54,200 nt of DNA from positions 1 through 54,200 of the forward strand of contig JAAXQG010000289.1 in assembly GCA_012974445.1 (NCBI GenBank), read 5' to 3'. The notes beneath the pieces were generated by a model. The model did no database searches. It was not told the DNA's origin and saw nothing but the letters and a program-made list of their open reading frames with translations. Positions 33,950 to 42,509 of the stretch are shown in pieces. Origin of the DNA: Desulfuromonadales bacterium. GTDB taxonomy: Bacteria > Desulfobacterota > Desulfuromonadia > Desulfuromonadales > JAAXQG01. The position numbers and the translations under genes are program-made. The first letter of the stretch is position 1. Every line of letters begins with the position of its first letter.

Positions 33950-34819
33950 ATGAGCACAGGCAAAGCCCCACAGGGCCCCACAGGGAACCTGATGAGCATC
34001 AGCGACGAGGAATTCAAGCTGATGCGCAGCCTTATCTATGAACGCGTCGGGATCAACCTGACCGAACAGAAACGATCCCTGCTGGTGGGTCGCCTTCAGA
34101 AACTGCTGCGCAAGGAGGGTTTCCCCAACTTCAAGGGATATTACGAACACCTTGTTTCCGACAAGACAGAGCAGGCCCTGAGCACCCTGGTCGATCTCGT
34201 ATCGACCAACCATACCTTCTTCAACCGGGAGAAGGCCCACTTCGACTACTTCTACAACACGGCCCTTCCCGAGGTAATCCAGCGCCTCAAAAGCCAGAAC
34301 CGCAGAGATCTGCGCATCTGGTGCGCGGGAAGCTCTTCGGGCGAAGAGCCCTACATGCTCATGATGCTCATGCAGGAAGCCCTTGGGTCTGACTATAAGA
34401 ACTGGGACGCCGGGCTACTTGCTACCGACATCTCGGACCGAGTGCTCACAATCGCAAAAGAAGGGGTCTACAGCGAGGACAAGGTCGCTCTGGTTCCGGA
34501 GCTTCTCAAGAAGAAGTATTTTCGCAAACTTCCAGGCGGCGACTGGGCCGTCTCCGATCAGGTTAAAAAAGAAGTTTTTTACCGGCGATTCAACCTGATG
34601 AACAAGCAGTTTCCCTTCAAGAAACCCTTCGACATCATCTTTTGCCGCAATGTCATGATTTACTTCGACCAGCCCACGCGCAATGCTCTGGTACAGAGAT
34701 TTCACCAGTTCACAGCGCCGGGGGGGTACCTGTTTATCGGCCATTCTGAAAGTCTTGGTCGCTCGCAGAGCCTTTACAAATATGTCATGCCGGCTCTTTA
34801 TCAAAAGGAACTAGCCTGA
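33950..34819 (+). CDS. cheR: Chemoreceptor methyltransferase CheR
   Basis: CheR methylates receptor glutamates using S-adenosylmethionine. The 289-residue protein has an N-terminal helical domain (about 15-90) and a methyltransferase domain with the SAM loop LRIWCAGSSSGEEPYMLMML, the NHTFFNREKAHF segment and the late motif FDIIFCRNVMIYFDQ. An AGAGG site precedes the ATG. Its stop overlaps the cheB start by one base (TGATG), so the opposing receptor-modifying enzymes are made together. Confidence 0.96.
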   Translation: MSTGKAPQGPTGNLMSISDEEFKLMRSLIYERVGINLTEQKRSLLVGRLQKLLRKEGFPNFKGYYEHLVSDKTEQALSTLVDLVSTNHTFFNREKAHFDYFYNTALPEVIQRLKSQNRRDLRIWCAGSSSGEEPYMLMMLMQEALGSDYKNWDAGLLATDISDRVLTIAKEGVYSEDKVALVPELLKKKYFRKLPGGDWAVSDQVKKEVFYRRFNLMNKQFPFKKPFDIIFCRNVMIYFDQPTRNALVQRFHQFTAPGGYLFIGHSESLGRSQSLYKYVMPALYQKELA

Positions 34820-35877
34820 TGGCCCGCCCTATTCGAGTGCTCATCGTCGACGATTCGGCTCTGGTGCGAATGATTCTGGAACGGGGCCTTTCCCAGGATC
34901 CCGGTATCGAGGTTGTCGGAACGGCATCTGACCCCTACGTGGCAAGGGACAAGATTGTTCAGCTGCAACCCGACGTGCTGACCCTGGACGTGGAGATGCC
35001 CCGCATGGATGGGGTTGATTTTCTACGCAAACTCATGCCCCAGCACCCTATGCCCGTGGTCATGGTCAGCTCGCTGACTCAGCGTGGAAAACAAATCACC
35101 ATGGAGGCACTCGATGCCGGTGCGGTCGACTTTGTGTCCAAGCCTACCACCGATGTTGCCCGAGGCCTGGAGGGGATGCTGATGGAGCTGCGAGCCAAGA
35201 TCAAGATCGCCTCCACAGCCAACGTCTCCCACTGGAAAGCTAAGCGCTCCGAACTCTTCAACAACCCCGTCACATCCAGCCGGGCACTGTCAGAGTCCAC
35301 GGACAAGGTAATCGCTATCGGCGCCTCCACAGGGGGAACCGAGGCCATCAAAAAGGTCATTACCCGCTTTCCGGCCACAAGCCCAGGAGTCGTCATCGTT
35401 CAACACATGCCCGCCGGCTTCACGAAAATGTTTTCCGACCGGCTCAATCAGCTCTGCGCCATGGAAGTACGCGAAGCCCAGTCGGGAGATCGCATCATGC
35501 CGGGCAGGATACTGGTGGCCCCCGGAAATTTTCACATGCGGGTTGTACGCTCCGGTGGCATCTATAAGGTCCAGTGCGAAGAAGGAGAAAAAGTCAGTGG
35601 GCACAGGCCCTCGGTCAACGTCATGATGCACTCGGTCGCCAAGGAGGTCGGGAGAAACGCCGTCGGCGTGATGCTCACAGGCATGGGATCCGATGGGGCC
35701 GAAGGAATGCTGGCGATGCGTCAGGCCGGAGCTCGTTGCATTGCTCAGGACGAAGCGAGCTCGGTCGTGTTCGGAATGCCGAAAGTCGCCTTTGAAAAGG
35801 GGGGAGCCGAAAAACTTGTTCCCCTCGAGGATATCGCCCAAGCAACCATCAACCTTCTCTCGGAGGGAGTCAAATGA
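34819..35877 (+). CDS. cheB: Receptor methylesterase/deamidase CheB
   Basis: CheB removes receptor methyl groups when phosphorylated by CheA. The receiver domain (about 5-120) has the acidic pair in VLIVDDSALVRM and the phospho-accepting Asp in LTLDVEMPRMDGVDFL. The esterase domain (about 160-350) shows the catalytic Ser in IGASTGGTEAI, the His in QHMPAGFTKMF and the Asp in MLTGMGSDGAEGM. Its length, 352, is standard. The last bases overlap the start of cheD (ATGA). Confidence 0.97.
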   Translation: MARPIRVLIVDDSALVRMILERGLSQDPGIEVVGTASDPYVARDKIVQLQPDVLTLDVEMPRMDGVDFLRKLMPQHPMPVVMVSSLTQRGKQITMEALDAGAVDFVSKPTTDVARGLEGMLMELRAKIKIASTANVSHWKAKRSELFNNPVTSSRALSESTDKVIAIGASTGGTEAIKKVITRFPATSPGVVIVQHMPAGFTKMFSDRLNQLCAMEVREAQSGDRIMPGRILVAPGNFHMRVVRSGGIYKVQCEEGEKVSGHRPSVNVMMHSVAKEVGRNAVGVMLTGMGSDGAEGMLAMRQAGARCIAQDEASSVVFGMPKVAFEKGGAEKLVPLEDIAQATINLLSEGVK

Positions 35878-36356
35878 GCAACCTGATTCTCGGAGTCGGT
35901 GATTTCGGTGCATCGAACAGCCCCGGAGACATCGTCAAGACCTTTGCCCTGGGCTCCTGTGTTGCGGTCATACTGCTGGATCCGGGCACACGCAGCGTGG
36001 GCATGGTTCATGTCGCCCTGCCTGATTCAAGTATCAACCGGGACAAAGCCAAAGAAAGGCCGGGTTACTTTGCCGACACAGGCATCCCCATGCTTCTCAA
36101 GCAGATGAGTTCCATGGGCTGCAACGTACGTAAGCTAACGGTGAAACTGGCCGGAGGCGCTCAGATCATGGACCCCAACAATACCTTCAATATCGGTAAA
36201 AGAAATATTCTGGCGGTCAAGAAACTCCTCTGGCAACATGGCATGGGGCCCGTCGCCGAGGACATTGGAGCGAATTACAGTCGGACGGTATCCGTGTCCA
36301 CCAACACCGGAGAGGTTGTCCTGAGCAGCCCCGGACGCCCCCCCTGGAAAATCTAG
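35874..36356 (+). CDS. cheD: Receptor glutamine deamidase CheD
   Basis: CheD deamidates receptor glutamines and in some bacteria pairs with CheC. The 160-residue protein keeps the catalytic residues: Thr23 and Cys29 in TFALGSCVAV, and His46 in GMVHVALP, with the spacing known from Thermotoga CheD. Because CheC-like proteins are encoded downstream, a CheC-CheD type adaptation loop is plausible. Confidence 0.95.
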   Translation: MSNLILGVGDFGASNSPGDIVKTFALGSCVAVILLDPGTRSVGMVHVALPDSSINRDKAKERPGYFADTGIPMLLKQMSSMGCNVRKLTVKLAGGAQIMDPNNTFNIGKRNILAVKKLLWQHGMGPVAEDIGANYSRTVSVSTNTGEVVLSSPGRPPWKI

Positions 36357-36366
36357 GAACTGAGCC

Positions 36367-37248
36367 ATGCCAATGACTATTGATTCAAGCGAAGTTCTCA
36401 AAAGGATCGAAGACGCGCCTCTGCTCTCTTCCAGCGCATCGCGATTGCTTCAGATTACTGCGGATCCTGAGCACTCGTTGGGAGAAGTGGCAGATATCGT
36501 CAAGACCGATGCAGCCCTGACCGCCCGGGTTTTGAGGGTGGTCAATTCAGCAGCCTTCGGCCTGATAAGCACCATCTCATCCATCGACAGGGCGATAAGC
36601 TACCTTGGGGAACGCCTCGTGGTAGGCATCGCCATCGACATCTGTGCATCGCAGCTTTTTGACAAGCCCCTTACAGGCTACGAGGCCCAAAGGGGTGACC
36701 TCTGGCGACATGATCTTCGGGTAGCCATCGCCTCCCGGGAAATCGCCCGCCTTGCCCCGCAGGACATGGCCGTCGACCTTGCCTTTACGGGCGGCATACT
36801 GCACGACATCGGAAAATCCATTCTTTCTGAATTTCTCACAGGAACCGCGCAGTCCGTTCTCGAAACCATCGAGAAGGGAGAGGCGCAGGACTATCTCGAG
36901 GCTGAACGCGCCATGCTGGGCATCGACCATGCGATGGTTGGGTATGAACTCGCACGCAAATGGCAGCTGCCTGAGCCGCTACAGCAGGTGATTCGATTTC
37001 ACCACAAGCCTTCTGAAGCCGACGAAGAACACAGGTCGCTCGTCTATGCCGTGCATCTTGGCGACATCATTGCCATGATGGGTGGGGGTGGAACCGGCTC
37101 GGATACGTTGCAATACCATATGGACTCGGCCTACACCGATTACCTGGATATCTCGGTTGAACAATTGACTATGACTTTGCTGCATGTGGAAGAGGAATTT
37201 TCCAAAATGGAGGCGTCTCTTCTAGACGGAAAGGACGGGGGAACGTGA
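36367..37248 (+). CDS. HDOD domain protein
   Basis: HDOD domains are HD-like helical domains often found in signalling operons and usually lacking phosphohydrolase activity. This 293-residue protein is a single long HDOD domain, with LLSSSASRLLQITADPEHSL at the start, VLRVVNSAAFGLISTISSID in the middle and FTGGILHDIGKSILSEFL resembling an HD motif. An AGGAA site precedes the ATG. Its stop overlaps the next start (GTGA). HDOD genes are common in Geobacter-type che operons, but their function there is not established. Confidence 0.85.
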   Translation: MPMTIDSSEVLKRIEDAPLLSSSASRLLQITADPEHSLGEVADIVKTDAALTARVLRVVNSAAFGLISTISSIDRAISYLGERLVVGIAIDICASQLFDKPLTGYEAQRGDLWRHDLRVAIASREIARLAPQDMAVDLAFTGGILHDIGKSILSEFLTGTAQSVLETIEKGEAQDYLEAERAMLGIDHAMVGYELARKWQLPEPLQQVIRFHHKPSEADEEHRSLVYAVHLGDIIAMMGGGGTGSDTLQYHMDSAYTDYLDISVEQLTMTLLHVEEEFSKMEASLLDGKDGGT

Positions 37249-37637
37249 AAAGAGTTATCATCGCAGATGATTCGGCCACAGCACGGATGTTCATCAAGCG
37301 CTGTCTTGAAATCGTCGGCCTGAGCGACGCCGAATTTATCGAGGCCGCCAACGGCAAGGAAGCCTTGGAGGCTTTGAAGGCTGCTCCCGCCGACCTCCTG
37401 GTTTCTGATCTGAACATGCCAGTCATGGATGGAGAAACTTTGCTCAAATGGGTTCAAGCAAGCCCAAAGCTCAACGGAATCCCCGTGATTGTCGTCACCA
37501 GCGCGGGCAATCCGGCCAAGGAGGCGCAACTCAAAGCCCTGGGCGCCCGAGCGGTTCTCAACAAACCCATTGCCCCCCCTGCGCTTATGCAGGCACTGGA
37601 ACCTATTCTGAATTCCTGGGGAGGCTCAGATGACTGA
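37245..37637 (+). CDS. Single-domain response regulator (CheY family)
   Basis: A 130-residue receiver domain with no output domain. It starts at GTG, overlapping the HDOD stop. The acidic pocket Asp8-Asp9 (VIIADDS), phospho-accepting Asp55 (LLVSDLNMP), the Thr/Ser in VVTSAG and the Lys in LNKPI are all present, so it should be phosphorylatable. It overlaps by 8 bases with the CheX-like gene that follows, suggesting the two products act as a pair: regulator and phosphatase. Confidence 0.88.
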   Translation: MKRVIIADDSATARMFIKRCLEIVGLSDAEFIEAANGKEALEALKAAPADLLVSDLNMPVMDGETLLKWVQASPKLNGIPVIVVTSAGNPAKEAQLKALGARAVLNKPIAPPALMQALEPILNSWGGSDD

Positions 37638-38124
37638 GAATTCCCCCCTTATATCAGCAAAAATAGCAGAAGCCGTCTCCGAAACTTTCGGCAATATGGC
37701 CTTTCTGGACGTCGCCCCCGTACAGGACGCAACTCTGCCCGAGGACGTCCAGCAAGTAATCTGGGCGAAACTGCTGATCCATGATCCCATCCAGAGCGAA
37801 ATGATGCTGTACATTCCTGAATCGGCCCTGAGTACCATCGCCAAATCTATCTATGCCATCCCCGAGGATGAACTCAGCTCTCAGATCAAGATTGACTGCA
37901 TCGCAGAGCTGTTGAACACTATAGCCGGGCGTTTTTTGACAGACATCCTTCCGGCGGATCGGTCTTTTCAACTTGGACTGCCGGAAACAGGAGAAACCCC
38001 CGGGTCGGAGATAGAACTGCTTGCCAACAGCTGGCATTTTCTCGTAGACAACTGTAACCCCATTGTCCTGAACGCCACGGCAATGGATCAACTTGAACAG
38101 ATAAACACGAACATTGTCATCTAA
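37630..38124 (+). CDS. CheX/CheC-like CheY-P phosphatase (divergent)
   Basis: This 164-residue protein resembles CheX. The family's ExxN active-site pair is seen as Glu93 and Asn96 in IAELLNTIAGRFL. Upstream, WAKLLIHDPIQSEMMLYIPE corresponds to the preceding beta strands. It is the most divergent of the CheX-type proteins in the operon, so I leave out a gene symbol. It would dephosphorylate a CheY-type regulator, most likely the one encoded by the overlapping gene just upstream. Confidence 0.7.
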   Translation: MTENSPLISAKIAEAVSETFGNMAFLDVAPVQDATLPEDVQQVIWAKLLIHDPIQSEMMLYIPESALSTIAKSIYAIPEDELSSQIKIDCIAELLNTIAGRFLTDILPADRSFQLGLPETGETPGSEIELLANSWHFLVDNCNPIVLNATAMDQLEQINTNIVI

Positions 38125-38150
38125 GAATGATGTGACAAAGGAGAGCAAAA

Positions 38151-38522
38151 ATGGGAAAACGTATATTGATCGTCGATGATTCCAGCACCATGCGTAAGAT
38201 TGTCGCCCGCTCCCTGCGGCAGGCAGGTCTCGACTTCAGTGAAATTCTGGAGGCGGCGGATGGTCAGCTGGCCATCGACCTGCTGGCTACAGAAAAAGTT
38301 GACATTATTCTCTCGGACATCAATATGCCCAATATGAATGGTCTGGAGTTTCTCAAGGCCAAATCTGAGATCGACGCCATCAAGGACATCCCCGTCGTGG
38401 TTATCTCTACCGAGGGAGGTGCTGACATCATCGGTGAGGCCACTTCTCTAGGCGCGAAAGGCAGCATCAAGAAACCTTTTACCGCAGATGCCATCGAGCA
38501 GGTATTAGGACCTCTTCTCTAG
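38151..38522 (+). CDS. cheY: Chemotaxis response regulator CheY
   Basis: A 123-residue stand-alone receiver with ILIVDDSSTMRKIVARSLRQ, phospho-accepting Asp56 (ILSDINMPNMNG), the switch residue in VVISTEGG and the Lys in SIKKPF. AAAGGAG lies 7 bases upstream of the ATG. This is the likelier partner of FliM because it is the closest to classical CheY of the two regulators in the operon. Confidence 0.92.
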   Translation: MGKRILIVDDSSTMRKIVARSLRQAGLDFSEILEAADGQLAIDLLATEKVDIILSDINMPNMNGLEFLKAKSEIDAIKDIPVVVISTEGGADIIGEATSLGAKGSIKKPFTADAIEQVLGPLL

Positions 38523-38536
38523 AAAGGAGACCTCTT

Positions 38537-38995
38537 TTGGAACTCTCGGAAAGCATTATCAGCTCCACCATCGAGATCTTCGAATCCATGCTTATGATGG
38601 ATGCCAAGGCAGGCGATCCACTTGACGAAGAGGTGAAGACTTTTCGCTGCTCAGTCTCCGGGATCGTGGGGCTGGCGGGTACGCACAAGGGAATGCTTTC
38701 GATCCATATCCCCGAAACCGTCGCCATGGCCATCACCGCCAGCTTTATAGGCATGGATGTGGACGAGATCAACGAGGACGTCAAGGACGCCATCGGAGAG
38801 CTGGCCAACATGCTGGCCGGAAGCATCAAGTCGGCCCTATCCGAGAACGGTAAGGACATCCAGATTTCGATCCCCTCGGCCATACACGGCCAGGAATACA
38901 GCATCGAATGTCTGGCCGAATCGGACTGGGTCATCGTTCCCTTCCAGATTCCCCCCGGGGAGTTCCTGGTAGAGCTTCAGCTCAAATCCACCTGA
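38537..38995 (+). CDS. cheX: CheY-P phosphatase CheX, first copy
   Basis: The gene starts at TTG with AAAGGAGA six bases upstream. The 152-residue product has the CheX fold pattern: GIVGLAGTHKGMLSIHIPE, then DVKDAIGELANMLAGSIKS with the catalytic Glu88 and Asn91. It follows cheY by 14 bases, fitting removal of phosphate from CheY in a bacterium with no cheZ in view. A hairpin follows the stop. Confidence 0.88.
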   Translation: MELSESIISSTIEIFESMLMMDAKAGDPLDEEVKTFRCSVSGIVGLAGTHKGMLSIHIPETVAMAITASFIGMDVDEINEDVKDAIGELANMLAGSIKSALSENGKDIQISIPSAIHGQEYSIECLAESDWVIVPFQIPPGEFLVELQLKST

Positions 38996-39014
38996 GATCC
39001 TGCATTCATGCATT

Positions 39015-39055
39015 AATGGCATGCCGCCTCATGGCTGATGGGGGCATGCCATTTT
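39015..39055 (+). terminator. Hairpin after cheX, possible (attenuating) terminator
   Basis: AATGGCATGCC (39015-39025) pairs perfectly with GGCATGCCATT (39043-39053) and runs into a short T tract (39052-39055). The T tract is weak and more che genes follow at once in the same direction, so it may only reduce expression of the last two genes or act as an RNA processing site. Confidence 0.5.
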
Positions 39056-39083
39056 GAGCGTTGCCCCGCGAAAGGAGAGCGTC

Positions 39084-39551
39084 TTGGACATAACTGCACT
39101 GCTTAAGGCGTCACTGCAAGACATCTTTATGACAATGATCCCTCTGGAGCTCACCGAGGGCACCCAGAGTGTGGATCTATCCGCAGCAGCGGTATTTCAC
39201 GTCTCCGGTATGATCGGCGTTTCCGGTCATTATCAGGGGATGCTTGCCCTTCACTGCTCCAACGAGGTTGCCGAAGCCATCACCATCGCCTTTTTAATGC
39301 TGGAAGAGGGAGAACAGGTGGAAAGCAGCGACCTCAAAGACGCCATAGGTGAGCTGGTTAACATGGTCGCCGGTGGCCTCAAAGGGGGTTTTGCCACACA
39401 CGACATCGATATTTCTATCGCAGTGCCGACGACTATTGCCGGGCGAGCCTACACAATTAATTGTTTATCTAATGCAAGTTGGGTTAATATCCCTTTTCGT
39501 CTTGAATCAGGTGATTTGACACTGGAATTCAAATACAGGGAGACGGCCTGA
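39084..39551 (+). CDS. CheY-P phosphatase CheX, second copy
   Basis: I choose the TTG at 39084, with AAAGGAG about six bases upstream, over the TTG ten codons earlier inside the hairpin's 3' edge. The 155-residue protein resembles the product of 38537-38995, with GMIGVSGHYQGMLALHCSNE and SSDLKDAIGELVNMVAGGLK; the ExxN pair is Glu90 and Asn93. The two genes look like an old duplication. Confidence 0.82.
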   Translation: MDITALLKASLQDIFMTMIPLELTEGTQSVDLSAAAVFHVSGMIGVSGHYQGMLALHCSNEVAEAITIAFLMLEEGEQVESSDLKDAIGELVNMVAGGLKGGFATHDIDISIAVPTTIAGRAYTINCLSNASWVNIPFRLESGDLTLEFKYRETA

Positions 39552-39560
39552 GGATAGAAT

Positions 39561-41399
39561 TTGAAGAATAAGGCTGTTATTGACCATATAATCGGAACGG
39601 CCAACTCCCGCATGGCCGAGGAGATGTCAACCCTTCTCGGCCAGAAGGTCAATCAGAGCAACCTCATGGTTATTCTGACGACCAAGGAGGAATATTTTTC
39701 CGAGCCTCAGGGCAAGGCCGCCCTGACCCATATGCAGATCTCCGGTGAAGGAGAAGGGGATTCGTACGTCCTTATTTCGCAGGATGCCGCCGTTTTTCTC
39801 GGCGGAACGCTCATCATGCTGCCCGATGACGAGATCGAATCCCGCATCAAGTCGGGGCTCTTCGATGGCGAGGAGGCCGATGCCTTCGGTGAGATCGCCA
39901 ATATCATTGCCGGCGCCTACACCTCGACCTTTCTTGACCTGTATAAAAAAAGTCTCCGTTTCGTCAAGACCTCCGTCGCCCCCATGATCCCGACCAAGGT
40001 CGATGTGGATGCGGATGAACCTTTCCCCCCCGGAGACTACTGTCACGCCCGCTGCACCCTCGACCTCGAGGGCAGGGATCTGGGTTTTCTCGACTTCCTG
40101 ATTCCGGCATCAATCCTCGGTCTCGAATCCGAAACAGTGGCCCCCACAGCCGCAGTACCGCCTTCTCCGACACCTCCGGCCCAGCCCCAGGTGGAAACAG
40201 AGGCGCCTTCCAAAACTATCCCCTCGACTCAGGCGCCACAGGACGAAACCGAGAAAGCAGAAGTTGCTCCCAGTATTTCCCAGGTCTCGAAAAATGTGCC
40301 TGAATCAACCCTCGAGCACGTTCTTTCCAAGGCCTTGGAAAGAACAGCTGTTGAGCTCAGTGCGCTACTTGGACATACCCTGGGATTCGAGGACCAACAC
40401 CTTGAGTTACTGACCAAGGAAGCCTTCTTTGAAACTCCCCGTGATCTCTCGGTACTGAGTCGTCTGAATCTACAGGTCGAAGAACAGACGGGGCAGGGCT
40501 TTTTGCTCACCCGCATCAGTGACTCGGTGATTCTGGGGGGCACACTGATCATGCTCCCCCCTGATGAATTGGAAAACCGGGTCTCCGAAGGAAAGCTGTC
40601 GGGGGAAGAGCGGGATGCCTTCGAGGAAGTGGCCAATATTGTAGCGGGAGCACTGAGTGCCTGTTTCCTCGATCTCTATCCCCTGCCCTTGCGCCTGAGC
40701 AAGGCTGGGATCGAAGATCTGGCTCCCACGAAAGTCGACCCTGAAGGGCCTGAACCCTTCCCCCCCGGCTCTTACTACTGCCTTGGATCAGACATTGTCT
40801 TTGAAGGCTACGAGATGGGACGCATCGAACTGGTGCTCCCCCCCGAGCTGTTAGGTGTGGCTTCGCAGCAGCAGGCTACTTCCACCACCAAAGAGCAGCC
40901 GACATCTTCGCCAGCTCCGGCCTCCGGCACCGAAGCCTCTCATGCGGCATCCGGAACAGGCAGTGCCCCCCCTGCTGTGCATAGTGAAGAATTTGAGGAG
41001 ACCGCCTCAGAGACTGCGTCAGTACAGACGCATGCCGTGGTTCTGGTACTGTCCAATGACACCAACAATAGCGACATCTTCATTCAGTCCCTCCAGCAAT
41101 CGGAACTCTCCTGCGTCAGTGCCGGGTTACAAGATAACTTCAAGGAAATCCTGACTCAGAATAATGTAAAGGGAATTTTCCTGGTACTTAAAGAGGTGGA
41201 CGAGCAGGGTTTTGCTGCGGCCATCAGGCTTCAGTCAGCCAACCAGAAGAGCATACCGGTTGTTATAGCCGGCCCAGAGTGGACCCGCTCCAAAGTCATC
41301 AAAGCCGTACATTACGGTGCTCAGGACATCCTGGTTACGCCTTCAGATACGACGGAAATCACCGAAAAGATTCGCCTGCACCTTACGAAGATGGGGTAA
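39561..41399 (+). CDS. Tandem CheC-like phosphatase fused to a degenerate receiver domain
   Basis: Starts at TTG after GAGGA. The 612-residue protein has two homologous CheC-like domains: residues about 5-190, with the ExxN pair Glu111/Asn114 (FGEIANIIAGAY), and about 245-435, with Glu356/Asn359 (FEEVANIVAGAL). Both share LGGTLIMLP and an EPFPPG segment, so one arose by duplication of the other. Proline-rich linkers join them. A C-terminal domain (about 490-608) has the receiver pattern but has lost the key residues: the acidic pair reads Ser498-Asn499, the phospho-acceptor position is Val542, the Thr/Ser is Ala570 and the Lys is Thr593. It likely acts on CheY-P. The pseudo-receiver may be a docking or sensing module. 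Confidence 0.78.
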   Translation: MKNKAVIDHIIGTANSRMAEEMSTLLGQKVNQSNLMVILTTKEEYFSEPQGKAALTHMQISGEGEGDSYVLISQDAAVFLGGTLIMLPDDEIESRIKSGLFDGEEADAFGEIANIIAGAYTSTFLDLYKKSLRFVKTSVAPMIPTKVDVDADEPFPPGDYCHARCTLDLEGRDLGFLDFLIPASILGLESETVAPTAAVPPSPTPPAQPQVETEAPSKTIPSTQAPQDETEKAEVAPSISQVSKNVPESTLEHVLSKALERTAVELSALLGHTLGFEDQHLELLTKEAFFETPRDLSVLSRLNLQVEEQTGQGFLLTRISDSVILGGTLIMLPPDELENRVSEGKLSGEERDAFEEVANIVAGALSACFLDLYPLPLRLSKAGIEDLAPTKVDPEGPEPFPPGSYYCLGSDIVFEGYEMGRIELVLPPELLGVASQQQATSTTKEQPTSSPAPASGTEASHAASGTGSAPPAVHSEEFEETASETASVQTHAVVLVLSNDTNNSDIFIQSLQQSELSCVSAGLQDNFKEILTQNNVKGIFLVLKEVDEQGFAAAIRLQSANQKSIPVVIAGPEWTRSKVIKAVHYGAQDILVTPSDTTEITEKIRLHLTKMG

Positions 41400-41420
41400 T
41401 TCCGGATCGGGCGACCAATC

Positions 41421-42428
41421 TCAGTCCTTCTTTCGAAACTCTCTGGAGAAAGAGAAGCTCAGCTTCTTTTTTTTGATCTTTTCGATAAGCGTCGTTCGCT
41501 TTAAATTCAGCAGTTCCGCCGCCTCTTTCTTGTTTCCCCCTGTACGAGTCATTGCCTGAAGAATAAGCCGGTCCTCATAATTACTGATCAGAGTGTTGAA
41601 ATCGAGCCCCTTTTCATCGATGGAAAGCGGCTGGTCAGCCTCAACATTTCCGTCGACATGTCTGGTGTATTTTTCCGGCAAATCTCCCACCCCGATCAGC
41701 TCGCCTCTATGAAGGATGGACATGCGCTGAACAAGGTTGCGCAATTCACGGATATTTCCCGGCCAGGAATAGAGCTGCAGCACATCGACGGCCTGATGAT
41801 CAAACCTTACGGGAGGACTTGCCTTGATGGCGGCGAACTCGGTGGTAAAAGTCTCAATCAGCAAAGGGATATCTTCAGCATGTGTGCGCAGGGGGGGCAA
41901 ACTCAGAGGGATCACACAGAGACGATAATAGAGATCCTCACGAAACAAGCCCTTCTCTACAGCTTGTTCAAGATTCCGGTGAGTTGCGGCTACGACCCTT
42001 ATGTCGGTCTTGACGGGCTTGACACTGCCTACAGGCTCGACCTCCTGCTCCTGCAGTACCCTGAGCAACTTGGCCTGCAGGGCCGGCTTCATGTCGCCAA
42101 TCTCATCCAGAAAGAGGGTGCCCCCCTGGGCGTACTGAATGCGCCCGATCTTTGCCTGGGTCGCACCGGTAAAGGCTCCCTTGACGTAACCGAAAAGCTC
42201 GCTCTCCAGTAATTCATCGGGAATTGCCGCACAGTTGACGGGAACCAGATTTTTGTCGCGACGGGGACTCATGAGATGAATCGCCTTGGCAACGAGCTCT
42301 TTTCCCGTGCCACTTTCCCCCTGGATCAGCACGGTACTTTCCCCGTCATCGCCCACCTTTTTCATCAGAGAGAAAAGGTTTTCCATGACAGGGGAGCGCC
42401 CCACGAGTCCATAAAAACTATCTTTCAA
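41421..42428 (-). CDS. Sigma-54-dependent activator without receiver domain (FleQ/FlrA-like)
   Basis: The TTG at 42428 has AAAGGA seven bases upstream. The 335-residue protein is an AAA+ activator from its first residues: Walker A QGESGTGKELVAKAIH, the sigma-54 contact loop GAFTGATQ, Walker B GGTLFLDEIGDM and arginine finger region LFREDLYYRL. The C-terminal Fis-like helix-turn-helix is GGNKKEAAELLNLKRTTLIE. That last stretch is very like FleQ/FlrA, the master activators of flagellar genes. There is no N-terminal regulatory domain, as in PspF. It converges on the che operon with 21 bases between stops and is the best candidate to act on the sigma-54 sites at 17414 and 31194. Confidence 0.85.
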   Translation of the reverse strand: MKDSFYGLVGRSPVMENLFSLMKKVGDDGESTVLIQGESGTGKELVAKAIHLMSPRRDKNLVPVNCAAIPDELLESELFGYVKGAFTGATQAKIGRIQYAQGGTLFLDEIGDMKPALQAKLLRVLQEQEVEPVGSVKPVKTDIRVVAATHRNLEQAVEKGLFREDLYYRLCVIPLSLPPLRTHAEDIPLLIETFTTEFAAIKASPPVRFDHQAVDVLQLYSWPGNIRELRNLVQRMSILHRGELIGVGDLPEKYTRHVDGNVEADQPLSIDEKGLDFNTLISNYEDRLILQAMTRTGGNKKEAAELLNLKRTTLIEKIKKKKLSFSFSREFRKKD

Positions 42429-42509
42429 AGATTGTTCCTTTCAGTGCAGAGAGTTTCAAACAACCTGTGCGCGAAACCACTGGACTTTATTGCCTGGGCC
42501 CCCTGAACT

